Numbered from the stretch's first letter, positions 13,801-27,420 are shown. The stretch is DNA of 64,000 bases from Caenorhabditis elegans (GCF_000002985.6 NC_003284.9:7998001-8062000); one strand, 5' to 3'. Notes: generated from the letters alone by a model not told the origin. A program made the numbers and translations.

Positions 13801-15710
13801 CTTCTCATAATTCCGCGGGTGCTATTGTTCTGTTTTCTTTCTCACAAACGGAAAATTGTCCAAAAAATGGCAAACTCGTGATGGTTTTCAACTGATTTGA
13901 TGTAAACTCGAACCGGTCTTCAATTTTTTAGTTCCTTCTAAAAGGTCGTTCAAAACACTGCCAATCTGCCAATTTCAATGCATTCTCAAGATTTAGAACG
14001 AAGTGTCGTTTGAAAATGGAGGAAGACAATTTCAAATTAAATACATGTTGGCAGGATCCTTTGTGGTTTTTGAACTGTTTTCAAGTAATTTTAAAACACT
14101 GGTAGTTTAATCTATATTTTTACAAATAATATTTTTCCCTTATTTTTATCTTGCGGAATAAATTTAAGCATAAAATCAGGGTTTGCTTTTTTTTAATGGT
14201 TGATTATCTTGGAAATTAAACGACAAAGTAGGGCCCGTAAAATAAAAATATTAGATTTTTTAAAATGTTGAGTCAAGACATTGATCAGTTGCCACAAAAT
14301 TTAAAATATGTGCTTGTAAGGCAATCCAGGACAATCAAACGCTTACAATGCTTGAAACTACTTTTTTATCTAAAATGTGGGAAAATCTGAGAATTAACAC
14401 TATTTCGAATATTTAAATTTTTTGAAAAGTTTTAGTATGATATTTGTTTTTTTTTAGAACCATAGGAGTATGTAGTTTTTGACATTTTTCACACTGGCAC
14501 TACTCCACCAGTAAACACCAGTAAACATTGTGTTCCACAAGAATTGGCTCTATCCGAAAATTGTATTAGAACGAAATTTTGCATGTCAGCCGCATAAAAT
14601 GCGTACGTACATGCACCAAGAGCCAATTCAACTCCAACGAATCATATGATATGTCTCACTTTTCAGTCAACATCGTTAATCTCTTTCCCCTTTCTCTGCG
14701 CTTTTTAGACCCCCCATAGACTTCCCTTCGTGCTTTTCAGTTTTCATTCACGTTTGCTTTTGCTATCTCTAGTTTTTATTCTTTCTTGCAACTAAACCTT
14801 TTGCAAAATATACTCGTCAACAACATGCCCTTTTTCAGAGCTTTACACTCCTCCCACTCCCTTCTCAAAAACCCCTTGCCAAAAATAGTTCCCATTGAAT
14901 TCACAAAATTCAAAATTCAATGATTCAGCTGCTGAGTGGAATGATGTTTTTTTTTGCTTTTGTTTTTTTGTTTTTTCTTTTTATAAAATTTCCCTCTAGG
15001 ACACTAGACATCAGTTGTTCTATTTTTTCCTCAGTTGAACCGATGTATTCTTTATTTTATTCTTTATTCAGATGAAAAAATGTGATCTTGAAATGGCATG
15101 TGGCTTTTAGTGTAAACATGAAGAAATGTGCATGATAGATATTTATTTGAAAGATATAATGCTTCCGGAAAAATATATAAAATGAAACAAAAAAATGAAA
15201 AGAATTTGGAATGGGCTTAGGCTTCTGTTATTATAGAAAATGGAATTACTGAGAACATATGAAAAACACAAGGATTAACAGAATGTTTCAATGAATTGTA
15301 TTTTCTTAAAATAATTTTAATAGGGTGTCATGAAGATTTAGTTATAAAATACCCAAAATATTTAGAAATTTAGAAATTCCACATATGAAAAACGAACAAA
15401 AAGGACAAGAATTTCTAAACTGTCTGAAATTAAAATAAAAAATTTTCAATATGGTCTACTTGCCCTGTTTGAATTCACACTACATCAGAAACAACCCCCA
15501 CATTCAAACCAATTAGCAATTTTAAATTTCGGTGATTGTGGCCAAACTTGAATAATCGCGTTTTTGAAAGTTGGACAATTATTTCTTCAAAAAATCAGTT
15601 AATTATAGTGGTATGTATATTTTTTATCTTTTATAGGTAAATTCAACACATGATGCAAGATCAACAATCTTTTGAAACTATATATCGCTTTGAAGAAATT
15701 CTTAGATGTT
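10875..15710. other. gene-free intergenic DNA
   Basis: No supported exon on either strand. Short frames near 11138, 11866 and 12950 have AT-driven composition (Phe, Leu, Ile, Asn, Lys) and no agreeing splice sites. The stretch starts with the 3' UTR of the preceding gene, with an AATAAA at 11368-11373. CT-rich DNA around 14660-14900 may be regulatory. Confidence 0.5.
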
Positions 15711-16325
15711 ATTAGTCTCCAAATAAGTTCCGGGTCAAAAATCATAACGTTCTTCGCTGCGTATCGATTTTTATGAAACTGTGGGAATTTACGTTATCAA
15801 CCATGGTATTTCATTTGACAATAGTCACAAAATTTTTTGACCGTCCGAAGTGCCCTAACTCGGAGCCAATTTTTTCAGACATTTTTCAGATCTCGCTTCT
15901 TTTCAGGTTTCAATTGAGATTTGTGTGCGGATTTTGCTGAGTTTAGTACACAATGTAAGAAAACAAAAAAAGTTTAACATCAAGAATTTTCGGCAAAATT
16001 TTTTTTTGAAGATTTTTGACGACCGACGAAAAAAATTTTTTTTGGACGGATTTTTTTCCAAACTTTTTTTGTTTTCTTACATTGTGTACTAAATTTAGCA
16101 AAATCCGCACACAAACCTCAATTGAAACCTGAAAAGAAGCGAGATCTGAAAAATGTCTGAAAAAATTGGCTCCGAGTTAGGGCACTTCGGACAGTCAAAA
16201 AATTTTGTGACTATTGTCAAATGAAAGATCATGGTTGATAACGTAAATTCCCACAGTTTCATAAAAATCGATACGCAGCGAACAAAGTTATGATTTTCGA
16301 CCCGGAACTTATTTGGAGACCTAAT
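15711..16325. mobile_element. long palindromic MITE-like element
   Basis: Two arms of about 265 bp (15711-15975 and 16059-16325) are nearly perfect inverted copies around an 83-bp centre. For example TAAGTTCCGGGTC near 15725 is matched by GACCCGGAACTTA near 16300, and GTACACAATGTAAG near 15946 by CTTACATTGTGTAC near 16077. There is no coding frame. This is the structure of a non-autonomous palindromic DNA transposon (MITE); I cannot name the family. Confidence 0.85.
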
Positions 16326-16983
16326 AATTATAAAATACTAGAGTTCGAAATATCACCTGATTTTTTTTGGTTTTTGAAACATTACTTTGTTTCCAGTCAG
16401 CTGGTGGTTTCCGTTTTAAAATGATGTATTAGATCGAGAAATTTAATTATTTAAAATTCCGTTTACACTAAAAGTTTTCATGATATTGTATCAGAACTTT
16501 GTTCAGTGACATTGGATGCTATCATTGTTTCGGTTCCTTTTCTTATCAATCGGAACATGCTCTATTGGTTTATCAATCAATTGGAAAACAAGTTTTTTGA
16601 GCTTGTCACACTTTTCCACGCCAACTATTGAGTATAACCCGCCTCTCAAACATGCCAGATAACATCGAGAAATGTTTTCAACAAGTTTTCCAATGAACCG
16701 TTACCTCAAATAGACTGACCATCAAACAAATACTAGTTTTTTGTTGAAAAACTTTTACACCTTATCTAAAACGTTGGCAATTTTTTGTGAAGTTGTCGAT
16801 ATATTCCATGATTTTCGGCTGCAACAGCAGAAAAATAAGGTCGAAAACTGTAAATATTTGTCTGTCACATGCACATAGACGGGCGATTCTATTTTCAAAC
16901 TGATAATGATGACTTTCATGTCTCTTCCCTCTCTGTTAATTTTTTTTCGCTCCGCTTCGAAATTTTTCGAGAATTAATCAACA

Positions 16984-19900
16984 ATGTTCAGATCGAAAAA
17001 GACCAATTTAATTCCATCGGTCGCATCAGAACCACCTGCATCGATGGAATTATCCTCACGAGCTGATGAAGGTTAGTTCAAGTTTTATTACATTCCGCAG
17101 GGCAAGTATGTTGAAATGTTTCGAATATTATTTCAACATACTTTTCAAATTTTTTCAAAAACATAACAATAATTTGCATTTACTTCTCAAAGTGCTAATC
17201 TATGATTAATGGTTACTAAAAAAGTTGTTGATGAGCAAAGGTTCTTCCCAACAGATAAAGAGACTAAATTTTATTCCTATTGTGCTAAAATAAATAAATA
17301 TCATTATAATAGTTTCTTAATGTTGAGTCAAAAAGCTGTGAAAGCTCAGTATTAGCCATTTTTTTTAGAATTCGTGGACGAAAAATTGCTTCCAGTTTTA
17401 TGTTTTAATTTTGTTTAAAGTATTCATGTTTCAACATTGTGGGGTTTCAAAATACGATCATGTTTTAGCTGGTGTAAACTATGCTTTCACCGCTTTTTGA
17501 CTTGAAATAATGAAAAACTTTGAAAAGTTATATTGTTGTGCGGAAAAAAAGAAGAAACACTTGTCACCAACACGTGGAGTGTTAGCATTTTTAAGAGATT
17601 GAGAAATTTCCCAAATTTTTCTTCCAATTACATATTTTCCCAGTAATTCCCAATTGTTGAGCTCAATGCTCAAATTTTCCGGTTGTAGACAACAACTAAG
17701 ACTGTTTTCGTCACTGACTCACCTTCAGAACTAGTTTTTCATTCGAATTGTTGACGTTTTTGTGTTTGCTAGATAGGCAAGAGAACAATTGGGATGACTG
17801 CAGAGATTTTTATTGTGAGAGAAAAACTGCCTTTCTAACTTTTGTGCATTGATTGTTTTTTCTTGCTGATAGTTTGGTTTGAAAATAATGTATTTACATA
17901 AGTATTTAGATTATGTTAAATAAATATTATTTTATGAAAAAAATATATAAACAAAAGCAGCTTCCCATTTGGCTTTTTCATTTTCGTTCAAATTGCCAAG
18001 TGGTTTTTCTCTGTAAACTTCTCGTGTACCCTTGAAAACAACAAGTATTCATGCTATCCAAAGCAGTCAGGCGAGCTATTGAGCACAGAAGACGGCTAGT
18101 CGAGCAAAGAGTCACGCGGATTCGTCTTTCTTCTTCTTATAAACACAGTGCTCCTTCGTGAACGGACCGAAAACTGAGAGCATCGTGTTGCCTTGTGCTC
18201 GAGCGCTCGTTTTACGTTTTAGCTCAGAGAAAACTGAAAATAAAGATTGAAAGTGGAGACTCGCGGAAACAAAATAATGTGGAGAAGTGTATTCTCAAAA
18301 GGGTAACCACTTTTGCTAAGAGTTCTGGATGATCCAGGATAATTCTGACTTTCCAAAGTCAAAAGTTTTAGAGATTTGGTTTATTCAAAACACTTTTATT
18401 TTTAATTCATCATTGTTGAGAGTAAATATTTTTATTTTCTCTAGAAAACATTTTGAGACATTCATTTTTTAGCGTTTTTCCAATCCGATTTGATTGTGGT
18501 GTATCTTGAAAATTAGTATTTATTCACAGTTGCACCATAATTTTTTTAAAAATATATTTTGTAGTTTGTTTAAGCTTACGAATCTCTCAATTAACGCCAG
18601 TCGCAACAAAACGAGGAAACATGGGGAATGCTCTATATCTAATCATGGAGCTTGAGCTGAGCCGTTTTTTAAAAGAAAAATGTGTTAGTTTTTTTCAAGC
18701 TAGTATCCTGCCTTGGAGTCAACGGCTCGACACTCTTCCTAGCCCAGTCTGCTTGAAACAATTTTTTGTGTTGAAACAATTTTTACCCCCTCCTTTCTTT
18801 TTCCATGAGCTCTCTGAATGTAGAAGTAGAGAGATGAGAAAGGAAAAAAGGAAAAGAAGGAGCTCATTAGTTTATTCTGAAAATATCGAATAGTCGCTAG
18901 ACGGAAAAGATTGTGTTTACAACAGTTATTATTGAAGCCGTTGGTTAGATTTTTCAAGTCTTTCTCGGAAAGAATTCCAGAAACTTGGAAATTGGAAAAA
19001 ACATTAAAACTTCTGGCAAATGAATGCAAAATTATTTGATTATCCTTCCATTTAAAAATTTCTGATGTAATAAACCAACTGAGTAAAAGTGAATCATTTT
19101 TCGCATGCATTAAAGCCGTTCCCATTTTTTTTTTCGATTTTATTCGCATGTTTTTCTGTTATTCTTCTTTCTCGAGGATTTTTCCTCAAACCACTTGCCA
19201 TAAAAATGGAGTTTCTCAAATATTTTCCGTTCGTTGTGCTGCTTCTACCTGTTTTTATGTTCACTGACTGCCTTTGTGCTTGCTCGAAAAAACCAAGCTT
19301 TGCAAATAGTACGCAGTATGATGAATAGTACGGAACGCCACTTGTTCTGTTCCCCCAGCCGCTCTGCTCACCCGCCGAGCTGGGGGTCGGCGCTGGAAAG
19401 TAGGGAGCAGGGGGGGGGGGGGAGCTGCTCGGCGAGCACTGGCCCCCCGGGCTCCAGTTATCGTCGCAGGACGTCTCGTGGTTGCTGTAGAAGAGTAGGA
19501 GAAGAAGAAGGAGAAGAAGAAGCGTGTGTTTGTGGCGCGGCGTCTCGTCGTGGGGCGCCTCGCCGATTTCTACAATACCTCTGCTTTCTGCTCTCATACT
19601 CTCTTCCTACTGACTGGGGGTGTTTGGGTCGGTCACAAGGCACCCCTCACCCACAGAAAAAATACCCCAGTCCCATTTTTATTTTTATATTTTGCTAGCC
19701 TCAACTTTTCCATTTTTCTGCAAAAGAAATTATCTAAAACTTTTGCATATCGCAAAACTTCCCAAAATCTAATATTTTCCTTTTCCACTTGAATCCTAAA
19801 TTTCTTCAAATATTTTAAATTTTAAAGTACGTGCAAATTTTCACATTCCGCTTTTTCCGTCTCACCTCGTGTTCCTCATAATCTTAGTCCGTGCATGTTG

Positions 19901-22900
19901 AAAAAATTCGCGACACAAACAAAATAATCAGTTACCAGTCGTTGTTATCAACTGTCATTTGCTTCATCTCCTTCTTCTCCTTGTTCTTTGCCGCCGCGGG
20001 AAGCAATCTTCGTCATCGAACACAAACTGCCTGGAACGCCAATAAAAACGACAACAAACAAGATTGTGGAGAGAGAGAGAGGACGATGTCCGATTTGAGA
20101 TGAAGAAGCTGTTTGAGATTTCAGTACACTACAACATTGCAACAACACTTTTATCGCCTTCTCCGCACGTTTAGGTAATTTATGGTTACAGTAACCCTTT
20201 TGGGAAACCTGAATTTTTAACGTTTGCTTCACAGAAAATCTAATTTCCTTTACTATTACTACTATTTATCATTATTATTATGATTATTACTGAGAATAAA
20301 CCCCACGCAGTTTTTTGAACTTATTTTCTTCATTATTTCCAATATAATGAAGAAAATAAGTTCAAAAAACTTTCCAATATAATTAAAAACAATCAACTGC
20401 ATCGTTTGCTGTTTTTTAGTGCTCACATGATTAAATAATTTCCATTTTTTTACTCAGCAGTTCTAGAAAAAAGATAAACAATTTTTTCGAAACTTTTTTC
20501 GATACACTATCGTACTTTTTTGCTGGCGCGGCATCGGATTTTTTTGTCCTGCTATGTCAATGTCGCCTGCCAAACTGCAATAGATGCATGTTGCTTGCCC
20601 AGCGTAAACATCACGCGGTGTGTGAATCAAATTCAGGTCGTTCCATCTTCAATTTACCGGCGGCACGCCACAGTTGAGAAAAAACGGGCAGTCCAAGAAA
20701 AAAATAGAACCCATTTTGAATTGTGAGGAGGCATCGGAGGTAGTTTGCGGTAGTTCAGGAGGTTGTATAGGAAACTGGGGGTGGAGACTGTATACAGTCC
20801 TTGTCCATTCGCGTCACTTTTTTGGTGAAACGTCGAATACCAAAAAGATAATTTGTGTTTTTAACGAAAAGTTGTTTAGTTGTTCGAAGCAACATATAAA
20901 ATGTTTTTTTTTGCGGTAAATTTAAACTCGGAATCGACCCCAATTTTCCAACCAAAATTTTCCGACTTTCGGCATTTTTTCCAGTTGACATTCCTAAATT
21001 GTTAAAGTTGATTGATAAGTTGTCGAGAACATACCCATATTTTGGAAAGAAATTCAAAGTAATTTTTTTCAATTGAATATAATTATTCCAACCACCTGCA
21101 GAGCTTTACTTTTTTCCATCTTTCACTCTTCATCTATATGGCTATATTTGCAGAATCAAACCGGAGTGGGAGCGATCCGAAGTCGATTATTTTCAACGCT
21201 GGCCAACCGCCGTCGCGACGTCACTCGATGACGGAGACTCAGCGACAGAATTCAGTGGGAAGTTGTGGCCAACAACAACAGAATTCGTCTCCGTCGCCGG
21301 ACGCCTTCTTACAGGAAAAACCAAGCCATCAGCAGTGAGTATCGAGGAAATTAGGGTTCCAAAAACTGGTTGTCAAGAGCAACCTACTTGAAAATAATAT
21401 CTAAATAAGAATAATCTTTAAAAAAATAAAATTTAGACTTTTTTTGAAAACTTGAGATACCTAAAAACATTGAAATACATGTTGCTAAGATGAAAAATTA
21501 AACTAAAAGTAACATTTTTATTTTTAAAAACAAAAACATCCAAACAAATACCAATTTAACAATTTCAACAGTTATAACGTTATTCACAAAATTTTGACTC
21601 TTGTTTTTAAAAAACGTTTCTTTTCAATTTATTGTGTTTTTTTTTTGAAAGTAGCTCGTAATTTTTGCTTCATTGACTGCCTCTGCACATCTCTCAAATT
21701 CTTGTTGTACACGTTCCTTCTCCCTTACCCCCAGTGTCAGAAAAACCAACCATGAAAAGAGATGAGGGGGGGGGGGGGGGTGACGGCGCGGCCGCGTTGT
21801 TTACCACTAGCGCCCACTTTAACCTATCTGCCACCTCTACTGCATTGCGTGTCTATGCGGCGTCTCACCGTCTCTTGTCGCCTCGTGCTCACTTGTGTTC
21901 AATATCCGCATGATCATATGGTCAGTGAAGTGAAAAGTGTGTAAGAGGAACTGGAGAAGCTAGAGGAAAAGGAAAAACGCCAGGGGTTCTTTTTTATAGA
22001 CAAACCAACGATGGAAAGATGTTTAAGAGAGGCAAAAATTGTGGAAAACAAAGAAATGGCGTTATGTATTTGTTTTCGTCAAAGGTTGGATGAAATTCAA
22101 ATGAAAACATGCATGTTTTTCTCTTTCAATCTTTTAAAAAATAACTGAGAATAAAATTTCCAAGAAAAATTTCTTCACTATTCACAATCATTTTCCTTTT
22201 TCCGCTCATAATACATTCTATTGGAAACATGGTAAAAAACGTGAAAATGAAAACACGCGTGTTTTGATTTAAATGCAAGACATGAAGAGTGCAGAGAAGA
22301 ACAACAGAATGCGGGCAGCGAGCTGCTTTTCGAATAAAGAGGACACTGTTATTAGAGCGTGATTGCTTTAATATGCTGCTCAGTGAGAGCTCTTAGGTAC
22401 TTGGATCCTCAAAAGACGAATGGTGTTCATAGCAAAAATAATTAAGTTCGACCCTGCATAGTATATCTGAAGCTGGAGAAAACTTTAAATCTTAATTGAA
22501 ATATGAATATTGCGGATGAATATACGACAATTACTTAAACCTGCCGAAGTAAACATTTTTCAGCTATTTGAACGAATTCCGAGTAGAAGCATGTCCGCTT
22601 TTCAAACAACACCAGTGTCAGCAACACCGACCGTTCACTTGCTTCAAGTGGCATTTTGCGAATCAGAGGAGGCGAAGGTATTTCACCGTGCATTATTAGT
22701 TTTCTGACCTACATTGTTATAGGCCAGTAAAGAGGAGCGATGGCTCATTCAATTATTCACCCGACATTTATTGTGACAAATACGACGAGAACACCGGCAT
22801 TTGTCCAGACGGGGAAGAGTAAGAGATATCAAATATTGTACTGGTACCTGGTATATACAAAATTGCAGCTGTATATTTCTTCATAGAGTATCTGGGGATG

Positions 22901-25900
22901 TAGAACGCAAATACCATCTACGCTACTACAAAACCGCCCAATGTGTACACCCTACTGACGCCCGGGGGCAATGCGTCAAGGTTTTTCTTTGAAATTTTAT
23001 TTTTCAGTTCTATCTAATTTGCATTTAGTGTTAAAAAACAGAAATTCTATAATCTATACCTTACCTCAATTAAAAATGAGGTGCAGTGTGAAAGTGAAAG
23101 TGAGATATTTTGAACAACAACAACTACATTTTCCATTTCTTCATCTATCACGCTTCCCTCGGAACATTTTCCTTATTTTCCATTGCAGAACGGTGCCCAT
23201 TGTGCTTTCGCCCACACGGCAAACGATATACGTCCACCAATGGTAGCCAAGAATTCCCCTAACAAAACCAGTTATCTTTCGGTTCTTCAGTTCGACCAAC
23301 ACGAAGTCGGATTTTCGACAGTCGTCGACGGCGAGGGACGCGATAAGACCAGCTTTGTGATTGAAGATCCACAATGGCACTGTGAGTTGTTTTCCTGTTC
23401 GCCTTTTTGGGATATGCATGCAGATTTCGCAATGAGATATAGCGGATTGCATATGAACGCGATTGATTGCATTGTTGCGACATTTTTCATTAGTTATAAA
23501 AACAAACCACAATATTTAGTATTGGCCCCAATTGTTAATACTCTTTCTTATAGTTTATTAAAAAATTTTGTTCAATAATGTCATATGCATTTGGCAAATA
23601 TACTGATTTCAAAACCACATGAGCGATTAGATGAAGAAAAAATGTTTCACAACAACGGGATAGATTATTAAGAATCATTTGGGTGCTCATGTGCTCACGT
23701 GCTCTTTTCACTTTGGTTATCCATCTCCTTCTTTTTTGTGTTGCTCTTTCCGTGTAGGCGCCCCACTTTTTTCGTGCTGTCATGTTATTGCGCCTATCAC
23801 ATGACCATCTGCCTCGTCACTGGCTCGCCCCCAAGCTCTCAACTTGCTGTGATCTCTGTGAGTCGTTGGGAACGCGCACACACACAATGGGCCCCGGGGC
23901 ACCTAACAGCAAAATAGATGGGGCGCACCAGAGAGACGAATGGGCACGTTGACGGCACAATAGAAAAACGAAACGACGGCCACAGTGAATGGATGGACAT
24001 GTTTTTGTGCACTATCTGCAGATGGTATAAATGACATTGAGACGGAAGGATTCGGGGGCCATACATCGCGATTTCGAAACTTTTCGAAAACAAAAGGATG
24101 AAAGGCAAAAATAACAAACTATTTAGGGGATTGAGATTGCTTACGGAACCGCTGTCGTGGACAATTCAAGTTACAGATTACAATGCCATAGTAGGGAAAT
24201 TGTTAAGAACCACCGCCATAGTAATAAAATGAACAATTATCATAATTAAGCTTAATTTTTTCGAAATTTTGAGTGAAAAATGGCAATAAATCAGTTTTTG
24301 CCTTATAACTTTGGAAGTTAACTAATTAGTATTTGTCCTGTCATTTATAAATTCAGTTCTGCTTTAATTCTATTTGAACATCAAAAAGCTTTTTGAACGG
24401 GCCACATTATTTCAAATTCTTTGAAAACCCAAAGTTATTCTAAAAATTAGTCAATTCATTATAACCTTAATGTGTTTTATTACTAAGTTTTAAGTGTACT
24501 GTACCATCAATATTTATTTCAACAGTATTTCCTGCTATACTTTTTGAAAATTTACTTCAACTTTAAAAAAACTCTGAAAAATCCTGGAGGAATTTCAAAA
24601 TTAAGCCAGAGAATAGGCGTAAAACTGTATGAGTCTTTGTCTCGGAACTGTATATTGGGAGTGGGATATCTTTGCCTACGTGGCCTTTTTTGCATTTTGA
24701 TTTTATGCTTTTCAGTTCGAATAACCTGACAGTTAAGATTTTTGACAGTAATAAACCTCTGAATTAGTTGCAGCACAAGACCACGTGCTATCATGCTACA
24801 AAACGGAGCAATGCAGGAAACCAGCTCGACTCTGCAGACAAGGATACGCCTGCCCGTTTTATCACAACTCAAAGGATCGTCGACGCCCTCCTGCGTTGTA
24901 CAAGTACAGGTTTGTTGATGTCATTGAAGTGATAAAACTGATAACGCAACTCACACGAGCAAAGCGTCAAAGTTCTGAATAAACAGGCAATAGCACATGT
25001 GGTTAGAAGGGAATGAAAGAGTCGGTGGCAAACAAGTTGTCAAAATCGAACTTTGACTTTTCGAAATTAAACCTTTCACAACCAACGCGCACTCAACAAA
25101 AATTGCAGATCTACTCCGTGTCCAGCTGCAAAAACAATTGATGAGTGGTTGGATCCAGACATTTGTGAGGCTGGGGATAACTGTCAATATTGTCATACAC
25201 GCACTGAACAACAATTTCATCCTGAAATCTACAAGTCAACAAAGTGCAATGATATGTTGGAGGTACATTTAAAAATCTTCAATGAAAACAACAATTAAAC
25301 TCCAGTAGAATCGAGTTGTTCAAAAATCTGCTCCATTTTAATTTGCCCAAATATTATGTGATAGTGAAACTTTTTTTCAATTTTTAAATTTTGTTTCATA
25401 TCGTGTACAGTTATAAAATGACAATTAACCTATTTGAATTTATCATAAGTGTGAATGTTGACCAAAAAAATGTTATATGAGTTTCACGTTTCAATTATTC
25501 TAATTTACGCATGTTAAGGAAGGATCATGCATCAATGTTTTTGTAATCTCTGAAGAGCTTTATGTTTAGAAGTTTTCGGAAATTTTCAAAAACTTTCAAC
25601 CAAAAATTTCGAAAAATCAATTATATTTTATACTGTTTTAACAAGTTAATTGGTCGAGTTGAATTAATAATTGTGTATTTGCACCAAATGCTTTCTGGGG
25701 ATTTTTTAAAACCACAACTTTTGTAGAGTAAAAAGTATTATTTGGAATGTTTTCTCTAATATTGGATATTCGTTATTTAAAACAAACCCCCCAATTCAGC
25801 ATGGATACTGCCCGAGAGCAGTCTTCTGCGCATTTGCTCACCACGATTCTGAGCTTCATGCACACAGAAATCCGTATGTTGGAAGCACCCAGCCAAGTCC

Positions 25901-27420
25901 GAAAGAGCAGTGTAGCCCGTCTCCAAATGGATGTGAGTTTTTACTTTCTTTTTTGGAGAAATATAGATCACCTGTTCTCTTTACAGTCAGCATTCCAACG
26001 GAACGCTTCGAGTCGCCAATAAATGGATTCTCACCGAGTTACTCATCCGTGCTGAAAAACAGAATTCCAATTGCAAAACAGGGATATGCTACAACTGATT
26101 CCATTTCAAGCAGTTACCCGAAAGCACCAGGATATGAGCGTTCCCCGATTGTTGGAAGTTTTGAGGTATTTAATCATTCTTCTAACAATTCTGACTTTTT
26201 GAAAATGAAAACAAAAAGCAAAGATTAATAAATTTCTAGATGCCACCAATTGGACGAGGTGATCAAAGACTTCGAACACATTCACTCAACATGGGACATT
26301 TGGACATGCTTAAAAGAAACATGATCATCAATGGAATGACATCAATCGACTCTGGAAACCCAGCATTAACCTCCACGTCTTCATTGTGCCGATCTGACAG
26401 CGGTTTCAATGTAGTTGCTGATAACTCTTTACCAACGCTGGACGAGTTGAGCTTAGATCTTCCACGAATCGACGAGTCTGGTACACAACTCAATCTGTTT
26501 AATGAAGGTAAGCCATATTAAAATAAATATCAGTTACTAACAAAGTTTCAGTGCTTTCTTCAGTACGAACAGCTTCTTTGGATCCTTATGGCAATACAAC
26601 CGGATTTTTTGGCCAACAAGATCAGATGTCAACCGATATCTTTGGCAATTCTTTTGATCCAAATGTGGTGCAGTTTATTTTCTATCATAAAAACCTGAAA
26701 CAGGGAAATTTTCAGTTCTCCCAGGATTATGCTCAAGATGACTACAACGACTACATGAAGCAGCCCAAAAATGAGGATTTCAACAGTTTGAGCGACAAGT
26801 GTCAGTATCTTGAAGAGTCACTGAAACATACCAGACAACAAGCCGACATGTGGAGAATGCGTTTTGAAGGAGAATTTATGGAAAAGAACAGACTTCTCGC
26901 CGAGCGATCAAATTTGCTGGGGCAGATTGAACAAATGAAGCACCAGATGCCACAATCTCCATTCATGCCACCAGTTCAGATGGGATCCCCGCTTTCAATA
27001 AGTTTGCCTCAGGACAATTATGACGGAGGAATTCGCCCATCAGCTAGTCTTCAACACAGTCCACCTTACAATATTTTTGGGGTAAGTTTATCAATTATCA
27101 AGTATTTTATTCAACAAAAAAACTTGGTAATAGGTTGAAAAATCGTTCCCAACGTGAATTTTACCAACTCATTGAATAAAACGTATTTCCCTGGTACAAG
27201 TAACCAGATTATTTAATCGAAAACGTACTTCTAATGGTAAGGATCAAGTACCGCAATTCGGATATCATAGCCACAAATTGATCACAAGTAACTAAAAAAA
27301 CTAGATTTGCTATTTCAGAACGACTGTGAAACTGGTGCACCAGCTTGTGCCCGTTGTGGACGTGATCGTTCCCGATCTGGATTTGACAATCAAAGTTCTT
27401 GCCCCGTTTGCTCCAACTAG
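16984..27420 (+). CDS. unk-1: Unkempt-family CCCH zinc-finger RNA-binding protein
   Basis: Model: join(16984..17071, 21154..21334, 22564..22677, 22723..22818, 22869..22980, 23189..23381, 24774..24909, 25109..25262, 25800..25932, 25987..26165, 26240..26507, 26552..27081, 27319..27420), 761 aa; all phases agree. Six CCCH fingers are visible: C100-C108-C116-H120, C145-C155-C161-H165, C185-C195-C202-H206, C275-C282-C288-H292, C311-C326-C332-H336 and C353-C362-C368-H372. Hallmarks of Unkempt are HRPFTC, YHLRYYKT, CRQGYACP and CHTRTEQQFHPEIYKSTKC. A Ser/Asn/Pro-rich linker, a coiled coil (about 620-680) and a short C-terminal C-x2-C...C-x2-C, a reduced RING, follow. Unkempt proteins bind UAG/U-rich mRNA and repress translation in the cytoplasm. 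A 48-nt in-frame segment in exon 12 is probably an intron (745 aa if removed). The first exon was chosen because its ATG and phase 1 fit exon 2; another first exon within the 4.1-kb intron is possible. Confidence 0.92.
19410..19422. repeat. poly-G tract, 13 bases, in a GC-rich island
   Basis: A run of 13 G inside intron 1 of the Unkempt gene. It lies in a stretch (about 19340-19620) that is far richer in G and C than its surroundings and also carries a GAAGAAGAAG-type purine repeat near 19497-19522. Confidence 0.85.
20309..20371. repeat. perfect 27-bp hairpin, 9-nt loop
   Basis: Arms 20309-20335 and 20345-20371 are exact reverse complements (left arm starts AGTTTTTTGAACTTATT). The loop sequence TTTCCAATATAAT recurs directly after the right arm. 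It lies in intron 1 of the Unkempt gene, so it would be transcribed as a stem-loop. Confidence 0.9.
21766..21780. repeat. poly-G tract, 15 bases
   Basis: A run of 15 G in intron 2 of the Unkempt gene, followed by a short GC-rich stretch with a GCGGCCGC site. It is G-rich on the transcribed mRNA-sense strand. Confidence 0.88.

Noticed and set aside
18050..18300. Short plus-strand frames starting at ATGCTATCC and ATGTGGAGA, possible alternative first exons of the Unkempt gene
   Set aside because: Neither gives the phase 1 end required by the exon at 21154.
19094..19597. 167-codon minus-strand frame with a poly-Leu run resembling a signal anchor
   Set aside because: The Leu run is the translation of a GAA/GAG repeat and the rest is GC-rich low complexity; no splice-supported continuation was seen.
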